Positions 43,934 through 55,960 of a stretch of 64,000 nt of DNA are shown piece by piece. A program made the translations under genes and the position numbers. Source of the DNA: Pelobates cultripes (Eukaryota; Chordata; Amphibia; Anura; Pelobatidae); assembly GCA_933207985.1 (NCBI GenBank), contig OW240917.1, positions 105,496,717-105,560,716 on the forward strand, given 5' to 3'. The notes below the pieces were generated by a model. That model was not told the origin of the DNA, ran no database searches, and saw only the letters and a program-made list of their open reading frames with translations. Position 1 is the stretch's first letter, and every line of letters begins with the position of its first letter.

Positions 43934-46900
43934 AAGTGTAAGCACTTCCTTCCAGCACCGAGGCCACCAAGAGGCAAACAGCAAGTTGGCAGGGGCCTGG
44001 GTATATTCTGTGGCATATGTTCCAAGATTTGTTTTTTGAGGACACGATCCCAAATCATGGAACTGTCGAGGCAAAAATGGGACTGTTGGCAACTATGTTT
44101 TCTAACATCAGTGTCAGAATGATACACAGACACTTCCTGGTATCTGCATTGTAAAATAAATATTGCAGCCTGGTAAATTGTACTTTCTTATTTGATCTAA
44201 AAATGAATGTTCATTTTTAAAATAGCTGTCAGTTTCTAAGGAACAGTATTTCTTATTGTTTTCTAAAGTCACATAAGAATGTTTTTTTTCCCCTTCTTTT
44301 AAAAAACAGAAAATTGGGTGACAAGTATCATAATAATAATTTACCACAAAAGTGCTATATTTCCTATAGCGTGTATCAGGTGCCCTAGCATAGGTTATCC
44401 CTATAAACCTCTATTACTATATTTGCTACCAATTCAGAACTCCTGACTGGATCTGATTATAAGATGGCATTGACCCTTATCCCATGCCACACTTCAGGGC
44501 ATTGACTCTGGGCCTTGTCATTTGGAGGATCCTGCTGCTGCTGGCTGAGGCTGATGGCAGCGAGGGTAGGGTCTGTAAAAGCTAACTCCTGTGCTTCTAT
44601 CCCCCTTGCATCCTGTGCGGCCATCTCCTTCTTCCTCCTGTATGGAGATCACTACATAAGATGGGAGGAAGTGACAGGCACTCATTTTTTCCCATCATCC
44701 GATATTACAGGGGCCTTAAAAGATATGCAACGACCGACCAGTCCCCTTTTCAGCAAAATCAATTGGGTGGCCCTAACTGCTACCTGATGGGCAGAAATCA
44801 ATCAAACTTACTCTAAATAAAGAACTTGTAATTTGCTTTTAGCTCTCATTGCACCAGTCTCTTTACAGTTACTGCTCATACAATAATAATGATCTCAGAT
44901 ATTCCAATACTTTTCCGTAGGAACGAATGGGGGAGGGGATATTGACTATGTGTGGCAAATGATATGCTGTACCAGTAAGCATTGACTCGTAGAGACGCAA
45001 TAGCTAAATAAATCTCTTGGTATCTTCATGCAGAGAGTGAAGGAAATATGGTTCTTCAAAAATTGTAGGACTACTATAGAAAGTGCCTTTAATGGCTGTC
45101 TGAGTGACCACTTGTGCATCTGCTACATGCAGATGGAGAAAGGGCAGGATATGACATTAAAAGTCACTGCGCCCCTGCTATACTGAGAGGCTGGGTAGAG
45201 AATCATGAATAGCCTCTTGAACAGTCCCACTTGACAAGTATAAGAAAGTACAGAGCTGGGAAAGGGTGCTCACACTCTTCCATGCTGGTACTTGGGAAAG
45301 ACAACTCGATCCCTACTTCCTTTTGCATGTTAATGAATCACACACTGATTTTTTTTTTTCCCGGATATGAAAATATTATCTGCCTGTTTTTAATAACAAT
45401 AATATTAGTAATAAATAATAAAAATAGTAATACATACGTGTTTGTTTTATAGCTGGGTCACAATAACTATGTTGTCTCATTTTGTATGTGCATTGATGAA
45501 TTAACACAATTTCAGCAAAATTCATTACGGGTTAGTGCACATGTATTTATGATATAAGCCAAATTGTTTAATCTTTAATACATATCTAACGCATTGAAAA
45601 GAGAACCATTAGTTAATCCGGAATACTGCAGCTAGAATTCCTGGAAATATTAATTAAAGAATAATTAACTTTCTGTCTTCCGTGATTTATAAGTAACAGT
45701 GGTCAATATTCCATTAGCAAGTCCATTACAACCTTGGAATGGAAACAGATTTTTATTTTTAGAGTTCTAAAACAATTATAAATGATTATTTAACTAATGT
45801 ATGTGGTAGCCCTAGTTGTAGAAGTTAGATTAATTATGTACACTTGCTTTATCAATATTAAATTATTGCAGTTAAAAGTTTTCCAACAAGATATATATAT
45901 GTGCAGACATTCTTCATATTAAAACTGTATTATATGAAAATATATTAGGTGTGAGTCATTTCGGTCACTTGCAAGTTGTAATTACAGTAAAAAAAAATGC
46001 TATTAACCTGCTTGCAAGAAGAAAAATAAATAGTTTATTTGACAAAGGCTAATTGCAAAATGCACTTAAAATACCAAAAAGGTAATTTTACTGCCATCAG
46101 AGAATTATTACACAGCAGCAATGCCCAATGTTCTATTTGTTTACTAAAATATAAAGCAAAATGTGTGATCAAGGCTGTACCATTATGCAAAGCATTTTAA
46201 AAAAGGCACAGCACTGATAATGTTGCAGAGTGATTTGTTGTTAAAAATATTTAGCAAAAATAATATTAATAATACAACCAAACAGCATCTTGTAGGACCC
46301 TGAATTTATTAAGGAATATAGTATAGACCTTAATTTCCACTGCTACTGCCAATAAGGATCTCCATCTATTTCAATGGTGGAAATATTAATATCAGACATT
46401 TATCTAGGTAGTTTAGCTTTTGCTAGATTTCAAGTATGCTGAGTGTTTTCAGTGTTACTGTGCCACTTACCTATATTCATTCTATCAGGTTAAGAAATTC
46501 TCAGAATGTCGGATTTCCACCTTGACTCTGGGATACTGCAACTGGAGCACTAACCATAACACTATATTGCTTGTGTGGTGTTATCTACTACCCTAATCTT
46601 GGCTTTACGTCACATAAGAAAGAAAGAAAAAAATCTGGTGATAATTACCACATTAGCAATTTTCATATTTACTGAAGCAAAATACGGTACTAACTCAGTT
46701 GACCTATGCAAATCTGCAGCAATTGTCTAGATGAATTCAGTGTTCAGCTTATAATCACAGCTTTTGCCTCTGAATCCTGCACAAAGTATTGGATTCAGAA
46801 GATTCATAAAGCACCGATATTAATAAAATTCAGAAACAGAATGGATCCAGCAGGATGCACATTTGTAAAATATCTCTCTTGCTTTTTTTTGCAAGTAAAT

Positions 46901-47340
46901 AGTTTCTTTAAAGTACTAGTTTCCAGCGGTCAGTTCACGCAACCAGCGACCATTTAAAAAAAAAAAAAATTAAACTCAGCATTGCAAGAGTTAATTATGT
47001 AGTAGCTGCAGGGCCAGACTGACCCACCAGGATATCAGGAAATTTCTAGGTTTGCCACAGCAAAATTATTTTCCCCTCGGACTGCAACAGTCCAAAAAAA
47101 AATTAAGGAGGGGGTTTGTTGCTGGGGACTGGTGTCGCTGAATTAAGGTTGCCAATGACCATAGTCCTAGCAGCTTGTCTGTGCCTCTTCTGTTCCAGCA
47201 GGCACTTTGGCTCTGCTCCAGACTCAAGCTCCAACTCCAGGCTCAAGCAACTGACCATGCTGTCAGGAAGTGAATGGAAAGGGCAACTTCACCTCCTAAT
47301 GCTCACACAGCCTTCAGTGCCAGGTAGGCTTCAAATACTC
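43934..47340. other. Non-coding DNA, no classified element
   Basis: Short GC-richer patches at 43,934-44,100 and 44,460-44,800 and AGGGCCAGACTGACCCACCA near 47,010 (a motif also at 62,459) suggest old repeats. From 45,400 to 46,980 the sequence is AT-rich and looks single-copy. No supportable gene. Confidence 0.4.
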
Positions 47341-47775
47341 CGCAGCCCAAACTGATAGTGATCTTGTGTGTATGTATGTGTCTGCTAGTGAGTAAGATGT
47401 GTATGTATGTGTCAGTGAGCATGCATGAGTCAGTGAGCATGTGTATGTGTCAGTGAGCTTGTCTGTAGTGTGCGTGTCACTGATCTTGTCTGGAGTGAGC
47501 ATATGCGTGTCTGACAGTGAGCTTGTCTGTACTAAACTTCTGGGTGTGAGTTTCTCTGTAGCAAGTTTGTGTGTGTCAGAGAGTTTGTCTGTACTAAGTT
47601 TGTGTGTTTGTACCAGTAAACATGCCTGTGTGTGTCAGTAAGAATGTCTGACAGTGAGCCTATTTGTGTGTATCAGTGAGTATGTATTTTGTCAGTGAGC
47701 TTGTGTGTGTCAATGGGATTGCCTGCCTGTGAGCTTGTATGCTTGTGTTAGGGAGAAAGTCTGTGCCTGCATGTG
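47341..47775 (+). repeat. GT-rich degenerate minisatellite
   Basis: Imperfect units built on GTGTCAGTGAGCATG and GAGCTTGTCTGTAGTG. Frames through it are Val/Ser/Cys-rich and not genes. Confidence 0.85.
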
Positions 47776-47856
47776 AGTATGTTTATTGTATAATTAGTTT
47801 TTTTACCCTGAAAAGGGCCAATATTGTTAATTAAATTATAAACATACCAATAATAA

Positions 47857-47861
<5 letters not shown>

Positions 47862-47900
<39 letters not shown>
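47862..47900. repeat. (TA)n microsatellite
   Basis: About 19 TA dinucleotides in a row. Confidence 0.95.
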
Positions 47901-47903
<3 letters not shown>

Positions 47904-50110
47904 CAGTGATTATGTTAAATATGACTATTACATATATAATATGGATATGTCTTGGTACATAGATTGTATATATGTTTATATACACACACGCACACTACGT
48001 GGCACAATAACTTATAGGGATGACATGCTGGCATACATTTTTTTGCAGGGCTGATTTGTATTCCCAGTCCTGTACATGGTGGCTGGCCAATGCATGCTAG
48101 CCAGGTTCCACATTAAAAAAAAATCTCTACTAGATGTTTAAAACTTGCAACTGGGCAACCATTGCTGCCCATTTGCTGGAAAGGCCACATCTAATATATC
48201 ATGGGAGATAGATACAGCATGTTTAATTGTTTAATGATCATAGTGTGAGACTTATGGCTAGGTTACTACTGTGACAAGCCACTACCAGTGACATAATGAT
48301 GCGAGTATGGGGGTATGAAGGTGGAATGCCGGAAAATCTTTTACATTACAGCTGCCAAGCTATGCTCCTATTTCTAGCAGTGAGTTAGACTAGTAAATCG
48401 CATGAACCCCCTGGAAAAAAAAATGTTTGAGGTTTAGATTTTTTCTTTTGCTGCACTGGACAGCAATCTTTACACAGAATTGTAATTATATCATATGCAT
48501 AGCTGTAAGATAATATTTTTGAAACAGCAGTGAAAAGTTAAATCCAATACCTTATTCTATATGTGCCACATAATACCTTAAAAAAATTAAAAAGGAAAAA
48601 AATAACACAACACTACTAAGACTGAACATATATACATTATTACAACATTGAACAAAACTCAGAATAATTAAACTGATTGAATTATTTTGAATTAATGGCA
48701 CATCAATCTAAGGTTTGAATTAACTTAAATAGATTATATTAATGTACAATAATAATAACAACAGTGTATTATATGCCTATGTATAATACTATCAAAACAA
48801 GATTAATTATACTTGGAATATTACATACATGTTAGATTTAATAATTTCAATGGAATGTTAAGGATAAAACAGTTTAGTAAGCAGAAAAATAGTTCACATA
48901 TGTTTTGCACACATTCCATTAAGAAAGTGTGACACATTTTATGTAATATTATTTACACATCACAAAAATGAAAATATTGGTTCTTTTAAACATTTTTTTT
49001 TTAATTCTGTGAATTATGTAAATTGCATTTTTTTATTATCAAGGTGGAACCAATCTTAAATACATCTTGCTTGCAAGATGTATGCTTAAAAGACCAAATG
49101 TACGTGGCGTTCATGTGGAAATAACTGCTGACAATTCAAAGGTGATGTGCAGTTGTGCATCAAATTAATTTTGTATGGATGAAAAACAAAATATACAGAA
49201 AATTAAATTGTGGAGTCAGATATATTTGGAACATATGGTGGCCATATTGCTTCAAATGATAGTAAAATATGTAGTAGCATACTGATTTCCTGCATATCGT
49301 ACTGAACTTGTATGGTTTTATTAAGATATTTACAGAAAATGTCTGAATTTTTGGTTTAGTAAAATCCTTTTGTAGCTGTTACATTTAGTAAAGTTGGCTA
49401 GGAGTTAAAACATCCTAATCCCTTTTCTATGAATAATTTAAAAAACCATAGAGAATGAATATAAGATCTCTCATATTAACTCACAATTTACTTAAACTTT
49501 TAAAATTACTGTGATATGTACATACATGGATTAATGAATTGACTAAGAACTTGTAAGCTTACTGTAAGCATTTGTTTCCTTTTTCCCCAATGTGTTATCA
49601 CACTGCAGAACTATGCGTCTATCTTTTTCAAGCACTACTTATGTCAGATTCATTCTAAGTTAAGGGAGACATGAAGCTGCCGCTGTGCATCGAGGGGTTG
49701 GGGAAATGAGCAGTGTGCTCTTTGTCAGACTAGGTAAAGAATAGAGAAGATCCTCTTCTTTGGTCTGCAAGAATACATTACAGACAGGGTAACACTCACA
49801 AGAGGGGGAATTAGAACACAGGAGTAATAGACACTGGAAGTAAGAGTTACAAAGGGTGTTGTAAAAAACATGAGGGGTGAGAGACATAGTTGTACCCCAA
49901 TTGAAGTTAATGATGCCACTATCAACTCTACCTCTCAGGTTCTATTTTATTTGTTCTCTTTGGCTCTGAACTCTCTTTCTCTCATATCCAGTCAATCTTC
50001 AAATAGTGAAATTTCCGTCTTAAAGGCATAGATTGTATGCATCCCTACAGCGAGATGCAACTATAGTACCCAGCTATGCCACAATTATCTACAGCATTTA
50101 CCATTAATTA
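47901..50110. other. AT-rich non-coding DNA
   Basis: Nothing recognisable apart from short A/T runs and a TACATCTTGC-TTGCAAGATGTA palindrome at about 49,061-49,083. The open frames at 49,660-49,925 overlap each other and have no domain. Confidence 0.4.
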
Positions 50111-50114
50111 CATT

Positions 50115-50460
50115 GTATCAATGCCCGGAATGCTTCCTTACAATCCATGATGAATCCTGCTATTAGACTCAACTTCCATAAATTGGCTTCCTGTTAATTC
50201 CTGGGTTCACTTTAAACTCTAAGTGCTTACCTATTAAGCTCTTTGTTATAGTCCAAGAATCTGCACGTGCCAATCCTTGTGCCTCCAATCTGCAAATGTT
50301 TTAAACTTATCTCTCGCACCTCTGACTCTCACCTTCTTGTCTTTTCCAGGGTTGAACTTTTCCAATGGAACTCCCATCCTGTATTTCATTAGACTCTCCA
50401 CTATTCTCTATTCCTTTAAGAAAAAAGCACACTTTTTAAGCCTGTCACAACCACATTTGT
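50115..50460 (+). mobile_element. Old L2-like LINE fragment
   Basis: A degraded translation gives QSMMNPAIRLNF near 50,145, a following KLASC (in place of LHWLP) and, at 50,340-50,400, a VELFQWNS stretch in the place of PSLWNSLP. The order matches 1,293-1,640. Many frame changes; the call rests on pattern only. Confidence 0.4.
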
Positions 50461-50589
50461 ATATACAGATACATGATCTAACAGGTAAGCTTTCATCCCT
50501 AAGAATTGAAGATTATGCTAGCTTTAGTGTACTAATAATCTTAATTTTAATTAGGACAGGAGGCAAATAATTTGCATAATTTCTCTTTA

Positions 50590-51123
50590 CTCACTCCATA
50601 GTAGCAAAGAAAAAACATGAGAAGTTGTCGTGAAGATGGAGACCGCAGCAGCGCTGTAGCTTCCACATAATAGCGCAGAGTACGACACAGAGTTGAGGGT
50701 CCAAAGGAAAAAACAGGTAGAAAACCAAAGATGAGTCCAATTTGGTACAATGGGAGATGTGAAAGGTAACCCCTTCAGGGGGAAATGCAACAGCATCTGC
50801 CTCAGAAGCCTGAACGTCCGAAACCTGTCAGAAAGAAACCAGACAGAGGAGAAAAGTAAACTTGACAGTAAGTTGATGCAGGGAAAGTCGGTCGTTAGAT
50901 GACCAGTCACCTAAAAATTGGAGAACTATGCAACGTCCCAAAGCCATGCAATCGAATGGCGCAGAAAAGGCAGCAGATGAGGGGATCCCTTGCAATGGTA
51001 CATGAGCCACTGAAATTGCCGCTCAAACCACGTTAATGAAACCATACGATTTCCGAGAGGTAAATAGAGGTGAGAGGAAATGTAGTATCGAGCAGCAGTA
51101 AAGGGATTGAGATACCATCCCAT
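50590..51123 (-). pseudogene. DIRS tyrosine recombinase, N-terminal part
   Basis: Frames give FTSRKSYGFINVV, IVLQFLGDWSSNDRLSLHQL and VKFTFLLCLVSF, then SDVQASEADAVAF and PPEGVTFHISHCTKLDSS with RSPSSRQLL near 50,650. These match the DIRS recombinase N-terminal and early catalytic segments (the helix with L-VS-KR-SD-A, here F-QVSDVQA). The C-terminal His-x-x-Arg and Tyr region is absent. Confidence 0.7.
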
Positions 51124-51189
51124 ACACCAATTGGATCAGGAAAGCCAGGCTGAGAGGTAGCATCTTCTCTTCCCCGGCACACAAGAGTC

Positions 51190-51860
51190 CTACAGGAGGT
51201 CCTTAGCTTTCTTCAATAATTCTTTGACACGCCAGGCACCCCTGAAAGTGTCCAAGCCACTAAGAGGAGATGGCCGTCCATGAGCATCGGGTACGGTTCC
51301 CCTATCAGATTCCTGAGGATTGTCGGGTCGTTCGGCAAGAGGAGGGGATCCTCGTAAAAAAACTCCAGTAGGTCCAGGAACCAGGGTTGACTCTGCCATA
51401 GGGGTGTGAGAAGAGTCAGCAACACTTTCTGTCGGCGGATCTGATGGAGAACTCTTGCTATCATTGCGAGTGGTGGGAAGGCGTAAGCTCAGTGGCATGG
51501 CCAATTCTGTAGGTGTCCAGCGAGACGCTCTCCGGGTTCGGTAGTAAGCTAAAGAACTTTAGTGTCTGTCGTTTGTTGCGAGATGCAAACAGGTCAAGGC
51601 AAAACTGGCCCCTTTCGTAATTCAAGGCAGCAAAGATCTGTGGATCCAATTGCTTCCATCCTGCCAGTGGCGAGAGAACCAGTCTGCTGTGAGATTGGAT
51701 TCTCCTGGCAGATGTTCCTCTATCAGGGCGATGTTGCGGCACAGACAGTAGTCTAATATCTCTTTCGTGAGATCCACCAGTGCCCGTGAGCAGGTGCCTC
51801 CGAGGTGATAGATGTATCGTACCGCCGAGACATTGTCCATCCAGAGTATGATGCAGCAAT
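51190..51860 (-). pseudogene. DIRS linker between RNase H and recombinase
   Basis: Contains NYERGQFCLDLFASRNKRQT and LKFFSLLPNPESVSLD, then PPLAMIARVLHQIRRQKV, WFLDLLEFFYEDPLLLP and a VAWTLSG end. In DIRS elements this corresponds to the LDLFAS...PPF-LI-KVL-KI and W-L-WF-LL-L sequence downstream of RNase H. Confidence 0.7.
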
Positions 51861-52068
51861 CAGATTTTACCTTCGCTAGGCTGCGTATTGCAAACAAGCC
51901 TGCTAGAAGTTCCAGGCAGTTGATGTGCATTGAAGGTTCCTGAGAAGCCCATGCACCTCCTGTGGCGGTCATGCCATCTGTGGCCCCCCAGCCTTGGAGG
52001 CTGCCATCTGATTCCAATATGAAATCTGGCTTATTGCCAAATATGGCCCAACCTTTCCAAGCCTGCAT
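51622..52068 (-). pseudogene. DIRS RNase H domain
   Basis: 148 codons encode an RNase H-like fold with the acidic residues expected: ILESDGSLQGWGA (first Asp), MHINCLELLAGLFAI (Glu), ILWMDNVSAVRYI (Asp) and PGESNLTADWFSRHW (last Asp). This enzyme degrades the RNA strand of the RNA-DNA hybrid in DIRS replication. The frame is open and all four residues seem present, but the RT domain upstream is gone, and the downstream frame shifts. Confidence 0.8.
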
Positions 52069-52077
52069 GCAGTCTAA

Positions 52078-52640
52078 CTACCATTGAAGCACCGTACGAA
52101 CCTTGTTCGATATGGGAGCAGTTGATCGTATGTGTGGGTCGAACATTTGTTGACAGGTAGCATCCAGAAAAACATCAGTGTCATAATGTGAACCAGGATC
52201 ACCGCCACGTCTTCCCTCTGGGGTTTCCTTGATGAAAAACATAGTCAGACTTGAATGTAGATCCCCAAGGACCCTCATCAGAGTTGGAAGCTTCCGTCTG
52301 CCACTCGTCCAGCATTGAGAGCATTTTTGGGAGGGTTTGCTCCTAATTCGAGGAGAGAACATGCACAGATCTATGGATTGATTGCTCCATGGTTCTCCTG
52401 CGCTTGAGAGGTGCCTTTCCTTTGCCTTTCTTAGCATTAGAGCTTTCACCCTTCCAGTGGCATTTAGTTGGGTGAGAACATTCAGTGGAGAAATCTGAAT
52501 CCTCAGAATCCGCCCCATGATGGATTTGTTTGGAGAATCTTTTAGCAGGGTTTTGGCTTGAAGAGAATGCTTTAGAGAGGGCCTTCTCCATTGAGGCGGC
52601 CACAGCAATCATAGCCTGATGATCAACCGGAGTCAGAGAC
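52078..52640 (-). pseudogene. DIRS gag-like fragment
   Basis: Across frames: HQAMIAVAASMEKALSKAFS, KRFSKQIHHGADSEDSDFS, a basic AKKGKGKAPLKRR stretch and, shifted, MLSMLDEWQTEASNSDEGPW. These resemble DIRS ORF1 proteins (an SMEKAL-like helix, then acidic and basic linkers). It breaks off at about 52,080, where RNase H sequence follows at once. Confidence 0.55.
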
Positions 52641-52713
52641 CCTTCTATGGCCAAATAGTGCATATGGGACTTCAGCAATTCACCGCTTCGGCAATTCAGA
52701 ACTTCAGTAATTC

Positions 52714-52752
52714 GAACCCTAACCCTAAACCCCAACCCTACCCCTAACCCAC
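52714..52752. repeat. Short telomere-like CCCTAA repeats
   Basis: AACCCTAACCCTAAACCCC followed by CAACCCTACCCCTAACCC is a degenerate run of about six CCCTAA-type units, next to a repeated TTCGGCAATTCAG / ACTTCAGCAATTCA sequence just beyond the DIRS fragment. Confidence 0.8.
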
Positions 52753-53425
52753 TTTGGAGTTTATTTGGCAATTTGGGACTTCGGCACAGCAAGTGGGAAG
52801 GCTGGACTTGGGCTGAGAGAAAGGAGCCCCCTCTAACCACCCAAAAGACAAATTCTGGAATCAAAAAAAGCAAACAGATAGGATGACGTAACAAGTATAA
52901 ATTACAGCAGTACACATACAATAAAATGTAGCAAAACAGATCTAAGCACAAAGAGGAAAAAAAACACACTCTGTACTTATTATGTGATGGAGCAGCAAAA
53001 AAAAAGGAAGTGATGTGGTTATACATGCTTTTTATAACCATTGCTTGTTTTTTATTGGTTCTCAGTTTCTTATCTAGTATGGAGTGAGCAAAGAAAGGTT
53101 GTACAAAATGAAGCCTCCTGTCATGTTATAAAATTGTGTAAACATGCCTGGCACATATATAAATGAAATTTGTTTACCTAAAACCTGTGCCATTACTTTC
53201 AGGGTTATTAACCAAAGTGAAAATTCAAAGCGAATTTAAGGTAAAGTTCAAATTTAAAGCAAAAGTAGACAAACTGGAAGTACAGCTGACTGAGAGAATT
53301 TTTCCAGTTCAGTTATTTGCATTCCCTTGGAATTCTCACCTTAGTTAATAACCCTGTATATCTTGTCAGCATCTACAGTTGCAGGACTGGAATACGGCAC
53401 TTGCCTGAGGGCTGAACACAAAAAA

Positions 53426-53975
53426 AAAATGAAAATCCAGCGCACTCCCTTATCTACTAAACAGCAACTTTGGTGCTGACAGTTTTTTAAAAACACCTTA
53501 TCTAGGCAAAAAAATAGTGGGGTTTTAGTTACATTATATGATCATACATTGCATAAGCCTGCCACAATGAAAATGTACCCCATTTCTGGCAGGTCCTACT
53601 CTAACAGCCAAATGTCTGCTAAATGAGCTTCTACTTGGGGAAAAAAAAATCAATCTCGAGTTCTCTGCAGTACAAGGCTTAATAGGGCCCTGGGATGAGG
53701 CACCTGTGACAGAGAGGGGTGCAAAGCCAAGGAGTTGGGTAGACTCCTAAATATATGCATATATGAGAAAACAAGGGGCTGGCTGCACTCACCTAAACAT
53801 GCACACATAGGGTACTGCTGGGAGCCAATAAATACAATAAAAATGAAAATCCAGTGCACTCCCTTAGCTACTAAACAGCAACTTTGGTGCTGACAGATTT
53901 TGTTAGTTTTTTAAAAACACCTAATCTAGTCAAAATATAATGGGGGTTTGGTTACATGATATGAGGGCTGGACAC
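53426..53975. repeat. Direct repeat pair, about 125 bp each
   Basis: AAAATGAAAATCCAGCGCAC at 53,426 and AAAATGAAAATCCAGTGCAC at 53,837 start two colinear copies (TACTAAACAGCAACTTTGGTG, TTTTTTAAAAACACC, TGGGGTTTTAGTTACAT-ATGA against the second copy). Copies end near 53,555 and 53,975. The style resembles PLE ends (GGCTGCACTCACCTAAACA at 53,777), but no coding part is present. Confidence 0.7.
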
Positions 53976-54584
53976 AGACACTAGCTCTTTGTATATAGCA
54001 TTGTGTTGGAGATCCTATACAATAAGTACAATAAGTCGGATTACCAGTATCTGTTATACTGGAATGTGAGAGATTGTCTTTCTGTATTGAGTTCTGTGCA
54101 GACACAAATAACCCTACTCAAAGAGCTATTAAAACAATGTTTCAAAATTTTTATTGCAACTTCTCTATACTTACTATATCAATGTGTTATTGCAATTATT
54201 TGATCTCTGCCACGACAATTCACATTTTATAAATTAGTGGTTAAGGGAAAAAATATTTCTTCCATTCAAAGTTTTCAAAGTTAGAATTCATTGGGAACAG
54301 GATTGCTATGATGAGAATTTGATTTCAATCCATCCAGAAATGGAAGATAATGACGTATAAATTATAATTTTTTTGACTTCAATAACAAATTAGGTGAAGG
54401 TGAAGATATTACACCAAATGTAAACTTTGAGGTGTTGAATTTTGTTTATTGGCTCCAATGTGAAAAATACAGAGGGAGGATGCAAAACTTAAAGAAAACA
54501 TGCTTTTGAATGCATTTGGGATGGTAGAAAAGACAAAAACATCTAATACTTTCAAATTGTACAAAAATGCCCATGATGAACTAA

Positions 54585-54890
54585 AGAAACTCTATAGTGA
54601 CAAACATGTATTCCTGACACTGTGGTGTTAAAATAACTATTTAGATGTTCCTCCCCACTAATCCTCCAAGAACTAATGTGATTAAACTCTGCCTTGCTCC
54701 ACCTCATGGTGATCTCAGCCTATCCATTGCTTTCCCATAGGAAAGCATGGGAGGCTGTTGTGCTGCAAAATGCTACTCTGCAGCAATCACCATCTCATCA
54801 TAGAGATGCATTGAACAAATGCATCTCTATGGAGAACATTCAGCGCCTCCATGCAGAACGACACAGGAAGCACCTTTAGTGGCCATCTGA
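54585..54890. mobile_element. MITE-related copy, decayed
   Basis: GAAACTCTATAGTGACAAAC at the left, GCTTTCCCATAGGAAAGCAT in the middle and CACCTTTAGTGGCCATCTGA at the right are shared, diverged, with 18,313-18,586 and 45,075-45,105. The terminal repeat is incomplete. Confidence 0.5.
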
Positions 54891-55103
54891 GTCAAGGGTA
54901 TCCGCAGGAAATTTTCCAGCGGGGGAGCATAATTGTAATGACATTCATGCTTTGCCCCTTTTTTATAGTGTCATAAAGGATAGGGGCATAGCCATTATCA
55001 CATAAAGTGCAGGCATAAGATTGAGAAACCTGATGCAAAAGTTAATAAAAGAATCAAGGTGCCATTGTCAGATTTTAGTGTTGCGATTTCTGATCTGTTT
55101 TAA

Positions 55104-55175
55104 CCCCTTAAGGACACAACTTCTGGAATAAAAGGGAATCATGACGGAATATTTCCGTCATGTGTCCTTAAGGGG
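55104..55175. mobile_element. 72-bp palindromic MITE (TTAA-flanked)
   Basis: CCCCTTAAGGACACAAC...TGTGTCCTTAAGGGG between TTAA at 55,100-55,103 and 55,176-55,179, with an inner GACGGAATATTTCCGTC palindrome. It is the same family as 42,680-42,751. Confidence 0.75.
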
Positions 55176-55479
55176 TTAATATTAACACTATTCAATGCAC
55201 CACATTAGTCCCATATCCATGATCAAGGCACTATAACTGAATTATAAAAATAAAAATGACTGCACACAAAGCTACTGACACAGCACTTGGAAACACTCAC
55301 AGCACCAACTACAGCACCAGAATGTGCCCACAGTACCGTACTGAACCCACAACACATCCCACACCTTATAAATGACATTGATAATAATAATAATAAAAGG
55401 GCCTTGGAGGGGGGCCCTCTAACAGAAGCCGTCTCAGCATCCATTAGAAAGTCTGTTGGAAAAAATATTTCACCTATGT

Positions 55480-55960
55480 GTCTCTTAACCCCCGCTTTGT
55501 GTTTCTTATTCCATCTTTTGAATATCTTACTCCTCTTAGTGTATCTACCACACTTAGTTTACTTTACTCTCCATTTTTCCCCTTTGTGTCTTACACCCAC
55601 CTTGTGTGTCACTTACTTTCCCCTTTGTGTGTTTTACTTTCCCCCAGCCTCTTTGTGTGTCTCTTACTTCCCCCAGCCTCCCTTCCTCAGTTCCTCTGCG
55701 TATCTTTTGATCTTCTTCCCAGCCCCTCTGTGTCACTGTCCCTTTCTCCAGCTCCTCTGTGTGTGTCATAGCCCTCTTCCTCAGCCCCTCTGTGTGTCCC
55801 TATCACTATGCCCAGCTTCTCTGTGTATCATTGTCCCCTTCTCCACCCCCTCTGTGTGTTTCTGACCCCTTCCCAGCCCTTCAGTGTGTGTCATTGTCCC
55901 CCTAGTGTCTTCCCTAGCCCCTTTGTGTGTCCCTGTCCCTGTCCCTGCAAGTCTTTTTTC
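55480..55960 (+). repeat. CT/TGTGTG-rich minisatellite
   Basis: Imperfect units such as CCCCTCTGTGTGTCCCT and CCCAGCCTCTTTGTGTGTCT. The 192-codon frame at 55,287-55,865 is a low-complexity Leu/Pro/Cys product and not treated as a gene. Confidence 0.85.

Larger units (their letters stand above)
50580..52640 (-). mobile_element. DIRS-like retroelement, internally deleted
   Basis: The minus strand carries, in order, a gag-like part (52,640-52,080), an RNase H domain (52,068-51,622), a linker (51,620-51,190) and the start of a tyrosine recombinase (51,120-50,590). This is the DIRS order gag, RT/RNase H, recombinase. The RT fingers and palm are missing between gag and RNase H. The left end AATTATTTGCCTCCTGTCC (minus strand) near 50,550-50,575 may belong to its terminal repeat. 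Many frame breaks. Confidence 0.75.

Noticed and set aside
52343..53041. 232-codon frame as one gene
   Set aside because: Its first third covers low-complexity and telomere-like sequence; only the part below about 52,640 resembles DIRS gag.
55287..55865. 192-codon open frame with Leu/Pro/Cys-rich sequence
   Set aside because: It follows the CT/TGTGTG repeat; hydrophobic runs are a by-product of TTT/CTC-rich DNA, not a membrane protein.
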